64,000 nucleotides of DNA from Actinoplanes lutulentus. GTDB taxonomy: Bacteria; Actinomycetota; Actinomycetes; Mycobacteriales; Micromonosporaceae. The stretch is from assembly GCF_003259845.1 (NCBI RefSeq), contig NZ_QLMJ01000007.1, positions 124,001 to 188,000 on the forward strand. The letters run 5' to 3'. The position numbers were made by a program, and so were the translations under genes. The notes beneath the pieces are model-generated. The model made no database searches and had not been told where the DNA came from. It was given only the letters and a program-made list of their open reading frames with translations. Shown here piece by piece: positions 1 through 8,880 of the stretch. Within the stretch, counting starts at the first letter, position 1, and the number at the start of each line of letters is the position of its first letter.

Positions 1-794
1 GAGAACGGCTTGATCGTGCGGCGCCGCAGCAAGGGCACCGCCATCAGGACGGCGCCGGCCACCGCGACATAGGCCGGTTCCACGCCCAGTGGCTGCAGGA
101 TCGCGAATCCGGCCAGCGTGACCGCCAGGATGACCAGGGCGTATCGCGGGGCCGGGCCCGGCTGCTCCGGCTCCTTCGACGCCGGCAGGTCGAGATCGCG
201 GGCGAAGAAGAACTGGAAGATCAGGTACTCGACGGCGATCACCGCGATCCAGGGCGCCGCCATCAGGGCCGCGAAACCGGCGAACGTGAGACCACTCGCG
301 GCGAAGGCCAGCAGGTTCGTCAGGTTCGACACCGGCAGCAGCAACGACGCCGAGTTGGCCAGGTGGTTGCAGGCGTACGCATGAGGCTTCGGTCTGACCC
401 CGGCCCGTGCCGCCACAGCGAAGACGACCGGAGTCAGCAGCACCACTGTCGCGTCCAGGCTGAGCACTGCCGTGGTCAGCGCGGCCGCCCCGAAGACAGC
501 GCCGAGCAGGCGGCGGGGCCGGCCCTTGCCGGAGCGGGCCACCACCGCTCCGACGTATTCGAAAACCCCGTGCCGCTCCGCCGTGTACGCGAGAACCAGA
601 ACAGCCGCCAGGAATGCCACTGTCGGTGCTAATTCCCGTACCTCTGAAAGAGCCGCAGCCGGAGTGACCAGGCCTAGGCAGACGGCCAGCAACGCGGCGG
701 GAACCGCCGCGGCGGCCTCGGGCAATCCCCTGGGCCGCGCTACCGCGAACGCGAGCACCGCGCCGAGCAGCGCCAACGCGATGATCATGGACAC
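1..794 (-). CDS. SLC13/ArsB-type ion transporter, C-terminus cut by window edge
   Basis: Reading the minus strand from a GTG at 794 gives an open frame that runs off the window at position 1; an in-frame TAG lies at 806-804, which fixes the upstream limit. A second possible start is the ATG at 788. About 264 residues are visible. They contain repeated hydrophobic helices, a stretch DATVVLLTPVVFAVAARAG and a following NHLANSASLLLPVSNLTNLL. This layout, with NSASLLLPVSNLTN after a DATV helix, is typical of the ArsB/NhaD/SLC13 ion-transporter superfamily (arsenite, Na+/H+ or dicarboxylate carriers). The substrate cannot be told from this half. No ars regulator or reductase is nearby, so an arsenic role is not supported by context. 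Confidence 0.75.
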   Translation of the reverse strand, partial: MSMIIALALLGAVLAFAVARPRGLPEAAAAVPAALLAVCLGLVTPAAALSEVRELAPTVAFLAAVLVLAYTAERHGVFEYVGAVVARSGKGRPRRLLGAVFGAAALTTAVLSLDATVVLLTPVVFAVAARAGVRPKPHAYACNHLANSASLLLPVSNLTNLLAFAASGLTFAGFAALMAAPWIAVIAVEYLIFQFFFARDLDLPASKEPEQPGPAPRYALVILAVTLAGFAILQPLGVEPAYVAVAGAVLMAVPLLRRRTIKPF

Positions 795-829
795 CGGCGC
801 AGCCTAAGTCGTGGCGAGCGGGACCGCGA

Positions 830-887
830 CCGGGCGGGATGCGTCGTGCGCCACGACACAGCCACGTCGCGCAGAACACCCGCCCGG
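830..887 (-). terminator. Nested inverted repeat downstream of the CNNM gene
   Basis: A 9-bp arm pair (CCGGGCGGG at 830-838 with CCCGCCCGG at 879-887) encloses a second hairpin, GTCGTG-CGC-CACGAC, at 843-857. It lies immediately 3' of the minus-strand CNNM gene, so it probably ends that transcript. There is no clear T run, which is common for terminators in high-GC actinomycetes. Confidence 0.45.
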
Positions 888-893
888 AAGCCG

Positions 894-2186
894 TCAGACC
901 GCTACGTCCTCGGACGGTTTCTCGGCCAGCGGACGCAGCCGCAACCTGGTGATCGCCCGGCCGGTGATCTCGACGACCTCGGCGGTGTGTCCGTCGATCG
1001 TGACGGTCTCGCCGGTCTCGGTCGGGATGTGGCCGAGGCGGGCCAGGACCAGGCCGGCGACCGTGGTGTAGTCACCGGCGTCGAGTTCCTCGATGTCGAC
1101 GCCGATGTCCGGTAGGTCGTGGATCGGGAAGGTGCCGGGCAGCAGCATCGTCCCGTCCTCTTCGCGGATGACCGACTGCACGTCCCGGTCGGTCTCGTCG
1201 TAGATCTCGCCGACGACCTCTTCGACCAGGTCTTCCATCGTGATGATGCCGTCGATGGCGCCGCGCTCGTCGACCACCATGGCGAACTGCTGGTGCTGGG
1301 ACCGCAGCTGGCGCATCGCGTCGGAGACCTTCAGCGTTTCCGGCAGGAACAGCGGGTTGAACATGAACTCGCGGACCGGGCCCTGCGCGCCGATCAGATC
1401 ACGCAGGTGGACCACGCCGAGGACGTCGTCGAGACCCATCGGGCCGGTGACCGGCGCCCGCGAGTGACCGCCCGCGACCAGCCGGTCCAGGGCCTCCGCC
1501 GCCGGCGTCTCGGCCGGCAGGATCAGCACGTCACGGCGGGGGACGAGGATCTCCCGCAGGATCCGGTCGGCGATCTCGAACGCGCCGGAGATGATCGTGC
1601 GCTGCTCGGCCGTGAAGTCCTGCTGCTGGGCGACCATGTCGCGGATCTCTTCGGTGCTGACCTCTTCGCGGCTCGCGTTCGGGTCGACGCCGGCCAGGCG
1701 CACCACCAGGTCGGTGGTCTTGCCGAGCAGCCAGATCACCGGCCGGCTCATCGTGGCGATGATGTCGAGCGGCCGGGCGACCATGATGGCCCAGCCCTCG
1801 GCGCGCTGCATCGCGATCCGTTTCGGGGCCAGCTCACCGATGACCAGGGTGAAGAACGTCAGGACGATCGTGACGAGCACGATCGCGACGGTGTCGGCGG
1901 CCGTACCGAGGAAGCTCAGCGGCTTGACCAGCGGCTGCGCCAGGGAGACCGCGGCAGCCGCCGAGGCCAGGAAGCCGGCGAGGGTGATGCCGATCTGGAT
2001 GGTCGCCAGGAACCGGTTCGGATCCCGCGCCAGTTTGGCGAGCGTCCTCCCGGTGCGTGACTGCCTCTCCAGTCTCTGCAACTGGCCTTCCCGTAGCGAG
2101 ATGAGAGCCATCTCGCTACCGGAAAAGGCCGCGTTGAGCAGCACCAGCACTACGACGAGGACAACTTGCCACCCGTATCCGCCCAC
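894..2186 (-). CDS. CNNM/CorC-HlyC family membrane protein (DUF21-CBS-CBS-CorC)
   Basis: About 430 residues with the standard order of the hemolysin C/CorC family: a DUF21 membrane region (residues ~1-190, beginning with LVLLNAAFSGSEMALISLR), two CBS motifs (~205-325, including VPRRDVLILP and GAIDGIITMEDLVEEVVGEI) and a C-terminal CorC/HlyC domain (~340-420). The family is linked to Mg2+/Co2+ homeostasis, with CBS domains that bind adenine nucleotides; transport by this member is inferred. The frame can also start at a TTG at 2198, but AGGAG directly abuts that codon, while it lies about 12 nt before the GTG at 2186, so the GTG is preferred. The gene ends only about 100 nt from the SLC13 gene on the same strand. 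Confidence 0.9.
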   Translation of the reverse strand: MGGYGWQVVLVVVLVLLNAAFSGSEMALISLREGQLQRLERQSRTGRTLAKLARDPNRFLATIQIGITLAGFLASAAAAVSLAQPLVKPLSFLGTAADTVAIVLVTIVLTFFTLVIGELAPKRIAMQRAEGWAIMVARPLDIIATMSRPVIWLLGKTTDLVVRLAGVDPNASREEVSTEEIRDMVAQQQDFTAEQRTIISGAFEIADRILREILVPRRDVLILPAETPAAEALDRLVAGGHSRAPVTGPMGLDDVLGVVHLRDLIGAQGPVREFMFNPLFLPETLKVSDAMRQLRSQHQQFAMVVDERGAIDGIITMEDLVEEVVGEIYDETDRDVQSVIREEDGTMLLPGTFPIHDLPDIGVDIEELDAGDYTTVAGLVLARLGHIPTETGETVTIDGHTAEVVEITGRAITRLRLRPLAEKPSEDVAV

Positions 2187-2252
2187 GGCGGAAATCAACT
2201 CCTTCGATGTCTCCGCGCACGCGCCGGCATGGCGCTTCGCGAAGGTCTCAGG

Positions 2253-3854
2253 TTACCCGTTGACCAGGCTCGTCGCCGCCGCCCGGCCCGCCCGGTACCC
2301 GAACACCACTGCGGGCGCGATCGTCGAGCCCGGGCCCGGGTAGGTCCGGCCCATCACTGACGCGGTGGTGTTGCCCGCCGCGTAGAGACCGGAAACGCCC
2401 ACAACGGCACCATTCTCGTCGGTGAGGAGGCCGCCTTTCGTACCCAGGTCGCCGGGAACGAGCTGGACCGCGGTGAACGGGCCCTTCTCGATCGTGCCGA
2501 GGTTCGGGTTGGGCTTCACCGTCGGGTCGCCGTAGTAGTTGTCGTAGACCGTGCGGCCCCGGCCGAAGTCCTCGTCGACACCGCTGCGGGCGAAGCCGTT
2601 GAAGCGGTCGACCGTCGCCCGCAAGCGAGCCGGCTCGATGGACAGAACGCCCGCCAGCTCCTCGAGAGTCGCCGCCGACCGGACGATCCCCGCCGAGCGC
2701 AGCTTCTTCGTGCCGGTCAGGAACGCGTTGAACAGGTAACGCCGCCGGTGCCTGGTGTCCAGGATCAGCCAGCTGGGGATGGCGTTCGACCGCTCCAGCA
2801 TGGCGTGACCGAAGTCGATGTAACTGGCCGACTCGTTGGTGTACCGGTCACCCTGCTGATCCACCACGATGCTGTACGGCATCGACCGCTCGGACAACAC
2901 GAACTGGTGATGCCCGTCCGGCAGCGGCACCGACGCGCCCCACCAGGCGTCGTCCATCAGGTCGAGCGTCGCGCCGGCCTCGGCGGCGAGCCGGATCGGG
3001 TCACCGAGGTCACCGTCGGCGGCCGAGGTGAATCCCGGGGTGCCGTGGTGCTTCTCGCGCCACTCGGTGTTGCGCGCGAAGCCACCGGCGCCGAGAATGA
3101 TATTTCGCGTTTTAATGCGCATTTCCCCCGCCACGGCCCCGACGATCGCACCGTCCTCCACGATCAGCTCCGTCAACGGGGTGTTCAACAGAACTGACGT
3201 CCCCTGCTCACGAACGATTCCGAACAGACTCGCCGTCAACGCCGACCCGATCCCGAACAGCCGCTTCCCGGTCGCCAGCCCGAAGAGAGTCCGGAAGACG
3301 AACTGCGCACCCCGGACGAACCCGCTCGGCGTCGACCAGGCCCGCGACAGCAGCCACACGTCATCGGTCTTCAGCGGCGCCGGCATGCTGTCCCGGCCCC
3401 GGAACGTCTCGAACCACTCGCCGAGTTTCTTCGTGTCGAACGGCTCGACCTCGATGCCCCGCCCGACCATGCCGCCCGGCCGGTCCGGGTAGTAATCGGG
3501 GTAGTCATGCGACGCCACCCACCGCACACCCTTGCTCCGCAGCAGCTCGAAGACCTCGGGCACGGTCTCCACGAACGCCCGCCGGCGCTCCGGCGAACTC
3601 GCCGGCCCGACGTCGCCGATCGCCTCCTGCATGTAGGTGAGCGCCTTCTCCACCGAGTCCTCGCCCCGGATCAGCGGGTTCGTCGGCATCCACAGCCCGC
3701 CGCCGCTGAGCGCCGTGGTCCCGCCCCACTTGCCGGTGCTCTCCACGACAAGAACCTTCGCGCCGGCGTCGGCAGCGGCGATCGCGGCGGTCAGCCCCGC
3801 CGCCCCGGTACCCACCACGAGCACGTCAACTTCACGATCAAAGATTTCGGACAC
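2253..3854 (-). CDS. kstD: FAD-dependent 3-oxosteroid 1-dehydrogenase (KstD-like)
   Basis: A 533-residue flavoprotein. The N-terminus holds the FAD-binding motif VVGTGAAGLTAAIAAADAG (residues ~13-31), followed by GGTTALSGGGLWMP. The C-terminus has GLYAAGNTTASVMGRTYPGPG, which matches the 3-ketosteroid-delta1-dehydrogenase signature; the Tyr and Gly of TYPGPG correspond to known substrate-contact residues in that family. Expected reaction: introduction of the C1-C2 double bond in 3-ketosteroids. The start is the GTG at 3854, preceded by a good AGGAG, 85 codons inside a longer open frame. The gene diverges from a TetR gene and shares with it a 91-bp region holding two matching inverted repeats. 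No other steroid-ring genes are visible, so a relative such as a fumarate-reductase-like dehydrogenase remains possible. Confidence 0.88.
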   Translation of the reverse strand: MSEIFDREVDVLVVGTGAAGLTAAIAAADAGAKVLVVESTGKWGGTTALSGGGLWMPTNPLIRGEDSVEKALTYMQEAIGDVGPASSPERRRAFVETVPEVFELLRSKGVRWVASHDYPDYYPDRPGGMVGRGIEVEPFDTKKLGEWFETFRGRDSMPAPLKTDDVWLLSRAWSTPSGFVRGAQFVFRTLFGLATGKRLFGIGSALTASLFGIVREQGTSVLLNTPLTELIVEDGAIVGAVAGEMRIKTRNIILGAGGFARNTEWREKHHGTPGFTSAADGDLGDPIRLAAEAGATLDLMDDAWWGASVPLPDGHHQFVLSERSMPYSIVVDQQGDRYTNESASYIDFGHAMLERSNAIPSWLILDTRHRRRYLFNAFLTGTKKLRSAGIVRSAATLEELAGVLSIEPARLRATVDRFNGFARSGVDEDFGRGRTVYDNYYGDPTVKPNPNLGTIEKGPFTAVQLVPGDLGTKGGLLTDENGAVVGVSGLYAAGNTTASVMGRTYPGPGSTIAPAVVFGYRAGRAAATSLVNG

Positions 3855-3865
3855 GTTACGTCTCC

Positions 3866-3913
3866 TAGCCGATCGGCTACTCACAGATGATCGGCAACCT
3901 AGCCGCTCGGCTA
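3866..3913. promoter_or_regulatory. Two identical-half-site operators between kstD and tetR
   Basis: Two 14-bp inverted repeats of the form TAGCCGNTCGGCTA lie at 3866-3879 and 3900-3913, with centres 34 bp apart. The first is a perfect palindrome. They sit in the 91-bp gap between divergent starts at 3854 and 3946, where a TetR dimer would control both promoters. That the neighbouring TetR binds them is inferred from position. They do not match the known KstR or KstR2 motifs as I remember them. Confidence 0.75.
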
Positions 3914-3945
3914 GCCGAGAAACAAGATCTCGGTACGATCGGACC

Positions 3946-4488
3946 ATGCGAACCGCACGGGAACGGGTCCTGTCAGCAGCCCTGGAGCTCTTCGCCGAAC
4001 ACGGCGTGAGCGGCACGTCGCTGCAGATGATCGCCGACCGGATGGGTGTCACGAAGGCGGCCGTGTACCACCAGTTCCCGACGAAGGAGGAGATCGTCCT
4101 CGCGGTCATCGACCCGGTCCTGCTGAGCCTGACCCCGATCGCCGCCTCGGCCGCGCGCCGCAGAACTCCCGCGGCCCGGCGTCGCTATGTCCTCGACGCG
4201 GTGGTCGATCTGGTGGTCGAGCACCGGCGGCTGTCAGCGGTGCTGAGCTTCGATCCGGTAGTGAGCCGCCTGGTCCGCCAGCACCCGTCGATGACGGTGA
4301 TCTCCGAACTGGTGGAGCTGCTGACCGGCCCGGACCCGTCCCCGGCCACCCGGGTGGACGTCGCCATGGTCGCCGGCGGCCTGGTGATGGCCGGCGCCGA
4401 GTCGTCCCTCTCCGACCTTCCCGACGAAACCCTCAAAACCCACTTGCTCAAAACCTCGCTGCGCACCTTGCGCCTCAACCGGAGTTAG
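3946..4488 (+). CDS. TetR family regulator, divergent from kstD
   Basis: A 180-residue protein with an N-terminal TetR helix-turn-helix: RERVLSAALELFAEHGVSG, then TSLQMIADRMGVTKAAVYHQF (residues ~5-48), followed by a helical ligand domain. The start is the ATG at 3946; a longer open frame extends upstream through the operators and into kstD, which is not credible as coding. It most likely represses the 3-ketosteroid dehydrogenase and itself through the two sites at 3866-3913, with a steroid-like or lipophilic ligand as inducer (inference from neighbourhood). It ends 9 bp from the convergent TetR gene. Confidence 0.9.
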   Translation: MRTARERVLSAALELFAEHGVSGTSLQMIADRMGVTKAAVYHQFPTKEEIVLAVIDPVLLSLTPIAASAARRRTPAARRRYVLDAVVDLVVEHRRLSAVLSFDPVVSRLVRQHPSMTVISELVELLTGPDPSPATRVDVAMVAGGLVMAGAESSLSDLPDETLKTHLLKTSLRTLRLNRS

Positions 4489-4497
4489 TACGCCGAA

Positions 4498-5052
4498 TCA
4501 GCCGAGCGGCCGGAACACGCCCTCCAGCAACAGGTCGACCGATCGGTCCGCGGCGGCGCGGGCGATCGCCACGTCGGTGGTGGTCTCGGCGACGCCCTGC
4601 ACCATCGCGAAGAGCAGCGCAAGGTCACCGGGTTCCAGGTCGGGCCGGACGTGCCCGCAGTCGCGAGCCCGGCGCAACGGTCCGGTGAACGCGGCGATCA
4701 CCCGGTGCAGGTACCGCTCCTGGGCGGCCGGGTCGAGCCGGCGCGCCAGGCTGACCAGCCCGCGCAGCGAGACCAGCGAGTGCAGGGTCTCGCGCAGGAG
4801 CGTACGGAAGTCGGTGTGCGCGGCGTGTGTCTCAAGCCGTTCGAGCTGGTAGCTGATGACGCCGGCGAGCAGGGCGTGCCGGTCGGCGAAGTGGCGGTAC
4901 AGGGTGGCCTGGCCGACGCCGGCGCGGCGCGCGATCTCGGGCATCAGGGCGAAACCCTCGCTGCGGGTCAGCACTTCGCTGGCCGCCTCGAGGATGGCCG
5001 CACGGTTGCGCTGGGCATCTCGTCGACGCGTTGCCGGGGCTCCGTACAGCAC
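4498..5052 (-). CDS. TetR family regulator
   Basis: A 184-residue protein starting at GTG 5052. The DNA-binding part reads RNRAAILEAASEVLTRSEGFAL, then MPEIARRAGVGQATLYRHFADR (residues ~15-58), a standard TetR helix-turn-helix. The C-terminal part is helical and of the type often annotated as a SACE_7040-like or generic TetR ligand domain. Its target is not obvious: no divergent gene lies close by, and the next plus-strand gene begins 350 bp away. An inverted repeat at 5082-5097, just upstream of its own start, is a plausible autoregulatory site. Confidence 0.88.
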   Translation of the reverse strand: MLYGAPATRRRDAQRNRAAILEAASEVLTRSEGFALMPEIARRAGVGQATLYRHFADRHALLAGVISYQLERLETHAAHTDFRTLLRETLHSLVSLRGLVSLARRLDPAAQERYLHRVIAAFTGPLRRARDCGHVRPDLEPGDLALLFAMVQGVAETTTDVAIARAAADRSVDLLLEGVFRPLG

Positions 5053-5081
5053 CTGTACCCCCTTAGCTACCGACGAGTCAC

Positions 5082-5097
5082 GTTACTTGCCGGTAAC
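5082..5097. promoter_or_regulatory. Inverted repeat upstream of TetR gene
   Basis: GTTAC (5082-5086) and GTAAC (5093-5097) form a 5-bp inverted repeat around a 6-bp centre, 30 bp upstream of the TetR start at 5052. Size and position fit an autoregulatory TetR operator. Binding is inferred. Confidence 0.45.
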
Positions 5098-5223
5098 GAG
5101 AATGTCATCATCTCCACATTCTCGGATCTGACCACGCTCCGGCGCCGGCGAAGCCGCCAGGGCGCGGACGGCGGCGGGTCCTACCTGGACGTTCCCATTC
5201 GATAACCTGCCGGAAACGGTAAC

Positions 5224-5257
5224 GGAAATGGATCACGGAATTCCGTGATCCATTTCC
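5224..5257. repeat. Perfect 34-bp palindrome in the 5053-5405 intergenic gap
   Basis: Positions 5224-5257 read identically on both strands, with no central spacer; the centre is CGGAATTCCG and the flanks are GGAAATGGATCA and its complement. It lies in the 350-bp gap between a leftward TetR gene and the rightward dehydrogenase operon. It could be a regulator site for the operon at 5406 or an extruding hairpin. The rest of the gap shows no open frame I can support. Confidence 0.7.
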
Positions 5258-5405
5258 TTTTGCGGGGACAGTCCACTTTGGTACGGAAAGCCCGAGCCGG
5301 AAATCCTCGGGAATCAAGTGCGTCATTTACCATTCAGCCGTCCGGTCCGGACCGGAAATGACAGCCCTCTAGTTTCGGTAGTCGCGGACGAAACTGGGGG
5401 GAACC

Positions 5406-8400
5406 GTGAGGACGCGATTCATCATGATCATTGTCGCTGTGCTGGCAGCGACGCTCCTTGAGCCACCACCGGCCTACGCGGCTCCTCCACCCGACTTCCA
5501 GACCTCGCTGGTGATCGGCGCCGACCTGAACGAGCCATCGGGCTTCGAGATCGCCCCGGACGGACGGATCTTCATCCTGGAGCGGTCCGGGAAGATCCGG
5601 ATCTACAAGAACGGTCACCTGCTCGCTACACCGTTCGCCGACCTGCCGAGCGAGGCGAGCGGTGACCGCGGACTGATCGGCATCGCGTTCGACCCCGAGT
5701 TCGGCGTCGCCAATCACTACGTCTACTTCTATTACACCGGGCTTGACCTGCACAATCGCCTGGTTCGGTTCGACGCCTCGGGTGACGTGGGTACCGACGG
5801 GCCGTACACGATCTTCCGTACCGAGTCACTCTCCCAGCAGCTGCACGTCGGCGGCAGCATCCGGTTCGGACCGGACGGGAAGATGTACTTCGCGGTCGGC
5901 GACAACGGTTACTCCAGCAACGCCCAGGTCCTCAGCAACCCGCACGGCAAGATCCTGCGGATCAACAAGGACGGCTCGATCCCGGCCGACAACCCGTTCT
6001 ACGGCCAGGCCGGCAAGGAGCAGGCGATCTGGGCGTACGGGTTCCGCAACCCCTGGCGGTTCCAGTTCGACAGCCTCACCGGTCAGCTCTACGGCGGCGA
6101 CGTCGGCGATTACACGTGGGAAGAGGTCAACCACATCGTCAAGGGCGGCAACTACGGCTGGCCGCTCAAAGAAGGCATATGTGCCGCGAACTGTGCCGGT
6201 TTCACCGACCCCATTTACGTTTACCCCCATAACGGGGAAAGTGCGGCCGCGACCGGTGGTCCGATCTACCGCGGTGACCAGTTTCCCGCCGAGTACCAGG
6301 GCAACCTCTTCTTCGCCGACTACGCGAAGGGCTTCATCCGGCGCGCTGTTCTGGACGCGGCCGGCAACGCCACGAGCGTGACCGACTTCGACGCCACCGC
6401 CGGCTCGGTGGTGGACATGAAGGTCGGGCCGGACGGCTCGCTGTACTACCTCACGTTCATCCCGGGACGGCTCTACAAGGTCAGTTACAGCCTGGGCAAC
6501 CACGCGCCGACAGCGGTGGCGTCCTCCGACGTGACCGGCGGCGACGAGCCGCTGACGGTGCACTTCTCGGGTGAGGGCAGCACTGATCCCGACGGGGACG
6601 ATCTGACCTTCGAGTGGGATTTCGGGGATGACACGACAAGTGTCAGTAAAAATCCGACAAAAACCTACAGCCAGACCGGCGTTTATCAGGTCACCCTGAC
6701 CGTCAGAGACAGCGAGGGCAACGCCAACTCCGCCGTCCCCATCATCATCCAGGTGGGCATCCCGCCCACGGTTCGCATCGCGGTCCCCGCCGACGGCTCG
6801 ACCTACCGCGCCGGCGACGTGATCACCTACAACTCGTTCGCCACCGACGCGGCCGGCTTCGACCTCGACGACAACGACATCACGACGAACGTGGTGCTGC
6901 ACCACGGCACCCACATCCACCCGTTCGTCGGGCCGCTCACCGGCCGGGCCGGCCAGTTCACCATCCCGGTCACCGGTGAGTCCTCGGCCGACACCTGGTA
7001 CCGGATCACCACGACGGCCACCGACGCGAACGGCCTCAGCGCCACCAAGTCGATAAACATCCGGCCGCTGACCAGCACGTTCACCCTGACCACGAACCCG
7101 CCGGGGCTGCCGCTCTATCTGGACGGCATCCCGGAGACGACGCCGCACGAGCGGCTCGGCGTGGTCGGTTTCCAGCGCGAGGTGTACGCCCCACCGACCG
7201 CCACCGCCGAGGACGGAACCGTCCTGCACTTCACCGGCTGGTCGGACGGCAAAGGCATCCGGCACAGCATCGTGACGCCCGCGCAGGAGGCCACGTTCAC
7301 GGCGAACTACGCGCCCTCCCCCGCGTTCACCGCGACGTTCTACGGCAACCGCAACCTGGCCGGGACGCCGCTACTGACCCGCTCCGACCCGGCTGTCGAC
7401 TTCATCTGGGGTGCGGGCAAGCCCGACCCGGCCGTGCCGGCCGACGAGTTCTCGGCGCGGTGGACCAAGAAGCAGTACTTCGCCGGCGGGCGATACCGGT
7501 TCACCACGGTCTCCGACGACGGCGTACGCCTCTACATCGACCGTGAGCTGGTCCTCGACCAGTGGAACGGGCAGTCCGGCACCGCGTACGACTGGGTCGG
7601 TGACCTGGGCGCCGGCACCCACACGATCACCATGGAGTACTTCGAGGCGGGCGGCGAGGCACTGGCCAAGCTGGACTGGGTGGCCGCGATCGACCAGCCG
7701 TCCGACACCTGGAAGGCCGAGTACTGGGACATCACCGGCGCGAACGATTCGCCGACCCTGCCGGTGACCGCACCGGCGCTGACCCAGAACGAGCCGGCGG
7801 TCGACCACGACTGGGGAACCGGATCCCCCATCGCGGCAACCGATCACTTCGCGGCCCGCTGGACCCGCACCGTGAGCCTCGCCCCCGGTGAGTACGAGTT
7901 CACCACCACCGCCGACGACGGCGTACGCCTCACCGTCGACGGCCTGCGGCTGATCGACGACTGGGCGGACGGCGCGGCCCGGGTGAACACCGAGACGACC
8001 CTGCTCAGCGGCGGCCCGCACACCATCGTCATGGAGTACTACGAGAACTTCGGTGACGCCGTGGCGAAACTCGCCTTCCGGCAGACCGCCGACGCGACCG
8101 ATCCACCGGACTGGGCGGCCGAGTTCTGGAACACCGCTGATCCGGCCATTCCGGCGCGGGCACCGGATCTCACCCGTACCGATTCGGTGATCAGCAACGA
8201 CTGGGGTGGCGGCTCACCCGACCCGGCTGTCGACGAGAACCACTTCGTGGCGCGGTGGACGCGTACCGACACGCTGCCGGCCGGTGTCTACCGGTTCTCC
8301 GGGCGCAGTGACGACGGCATCCGGGTCTATCTGGACGGTGTCCCGATCGTCGACAAGTGGGTCAACCAGAACGACACGTTCAGCACCGACCGGCTGGTCC

Positions 8401-8870
8401 TCTCCGGGACGCACCAGATCCGGGTGGAGTACTACGAGTACGACGGCGGCGCGATCGCCCAGTTCGGATACCAGCGGATCGGCGACGTGGCGCCGGACGA
8501 CACCTGGGACGCCGAGTTCTTCGCCGGCACCGCGCTGGCCGGCACACCTGTCGCCACGAGGCAGGACGAGAACATCAACTTCGACTGGGGCGCCGGCAGC
8601 CCCGACCCGGCGCTGCCCGGTGACGGCTGGTCGGCCCGCTGGACCCGGACCGCCGAGTACGCGGCCGGCACGTACCGCTTCAGCGCGACCGGCGACGACG
8701 GCATCCGGGTGCTGCTCGACGGCGTGACCGTCGTCGACGGCTGGTCCGACCACGCACCCACCACGTTCACCGCTGACATCGAGGTCGCCGCGGGAGAGCA
8801 CACCGTGATCGTCGAGTTCTACGAGCGCGGCGGCGGAGCCCTGGCCAGATTCAACCAGAATGTCCTCTGA
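5406..8870 (+). CDS. Secreted PQQ-type sugar dehydrogenase with PKD and four PA14 domains
   Basis: A 1154-residue exported protein. A signal peptide (residues 1-~25) ends near AYAAPPPDFQ. Residues ~30-360 form a glucose/sorbosone dehydrogenase beta-propeller, with GFEIAPDGRIFILERSGKIR, GLIGIAFDPEF, LHVGGSIRFGPDGKMYFAVGD and WAYGFRNPWRF. A PKD domain follows (~370-450, containing STDPDGDDLTFEWDFGDDTT), then Ig-like segments. Four PA14-type repeats lie at ~640-758, ~767-890, ~901-1020 and ~1031-1154, each with an SDDG-type core and DGxxxxDxW. PA14 modules usually bind glycans, so the protein probably oxidises sugars at the cell surface or in the matrix. The start is GTG 5406 after GGGGGG. It is the first gene of an operon with three glycosyltransferase-type genes. 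Confidence 0.88.
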   Translation: MRTRFIMIIVAVLAATLLEPPPAYAAPPPDFQTSLVIGADLNEPSGFEIAPDGRIFILERSGKIRIYKNGHLLATPFADLPSEASGDRGLIGIAFDPEFGVANHYVYFYYTGLDLHNRLVRFDASGDVGTDGPYTIFRTESLSQQLHVGGSIRFGPDGKMYFAVGDNGYSSNAQVLSNPHGKILRINKDGSIPADNPFYGQAGKEQAIWAYGFRNPWRFQFDSLTGQLYGGDVGDYTWEEVNHIVKGGNYGWPLKEGICAANCAGFTDPIYVYPHNGESAAATGGPIYRGDQFPAEYQGNLFFADYAKGFIRRAVLDAAGNATSVTDFDATAGSVVDMKVGPDGSLYYLTFIPGRLYKVSYSLGNHAPTAVASSDVTGGDEPLTVHFSGEGSTDPDGDDLTFEWDFGDDTTSVSKNPTKTYSQTGVYQVTLTVRDSEGNANSAVPIIIQVGIPPTVRIAVPADGSTYRAGDVITYNSFATDAAGFDLDDNDITTNVVLHHGTHIHPFVGPLTGRAGQFTIPVTGESSADTWYRITTTATDANGLSATKSINIRPLTSTFTLTTNPPGLPLYLDGIPETTPHERLGVVGFQREVYAPPTATAEDGTVLHFTGWSDGKGIRHSIVTPAQEATFTANYAPSPAFTATFYGNRNLAGTPLLTRSDPAVDFIWGAGKPDPAVPADEFSARWTKKQYFAGGRYRFTTVSDDGVRLYIDRELVLDQWNGQSGTAYDWVGDLGAGTHTITMEYFEAGGEALAKLDWVAAIDQPSDTWKAEYWDITGANDSPTLPVTAPALTQNEPAVDHDWGTGSPIAATDHFAARWTRTVSLAPGEYEFTTTADDGVRLTVDGLRLIDDWADGAARVNTETTLLSGGPHTIVMEYYENFGDAVAKLAFRQTADATDPPDWAAEFWNTADPAIPARAPDLTRTDSVISNDWGGGSPDPAVDENHFVARWTRTDTLPAGVYRFSGRSDDGIRVYLDGVPIVDKWVNQNDTFSTDRLVLSGTHQIRVEYYEYDGGAIAQFGYQRIGDVAPDDTWDAEFFAGTALAGTPVATRQDENINFDWGAGSPDPALPGDGWSARWTRTAEYAAGTYRFSATGDDGIRVLLDGVTVVDGWSDHAPTTFTADIEVAAGEHTVIVEFYERGGGALARFNQNVL

Positions 8871-8880
8871 GGAGACGACA

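Noticed and set aside
3866..3913. KstR-type steroid operator
   Set aside because: The TAGCCG arms do not match the AAC/GTT-type KstR or AAG/CTT-type KstR2 arms as remembered.
5826..7265. 479-codon minus-strand frame opposite the dehydrogenase gene
   Set aside because: Antisense shadow of the beta-propeller gene; Arg/Val/Gly/Asp-rich with no recognisable domain, as with several other long antisense frames opposite metH, ctaD and the GT2 genes.
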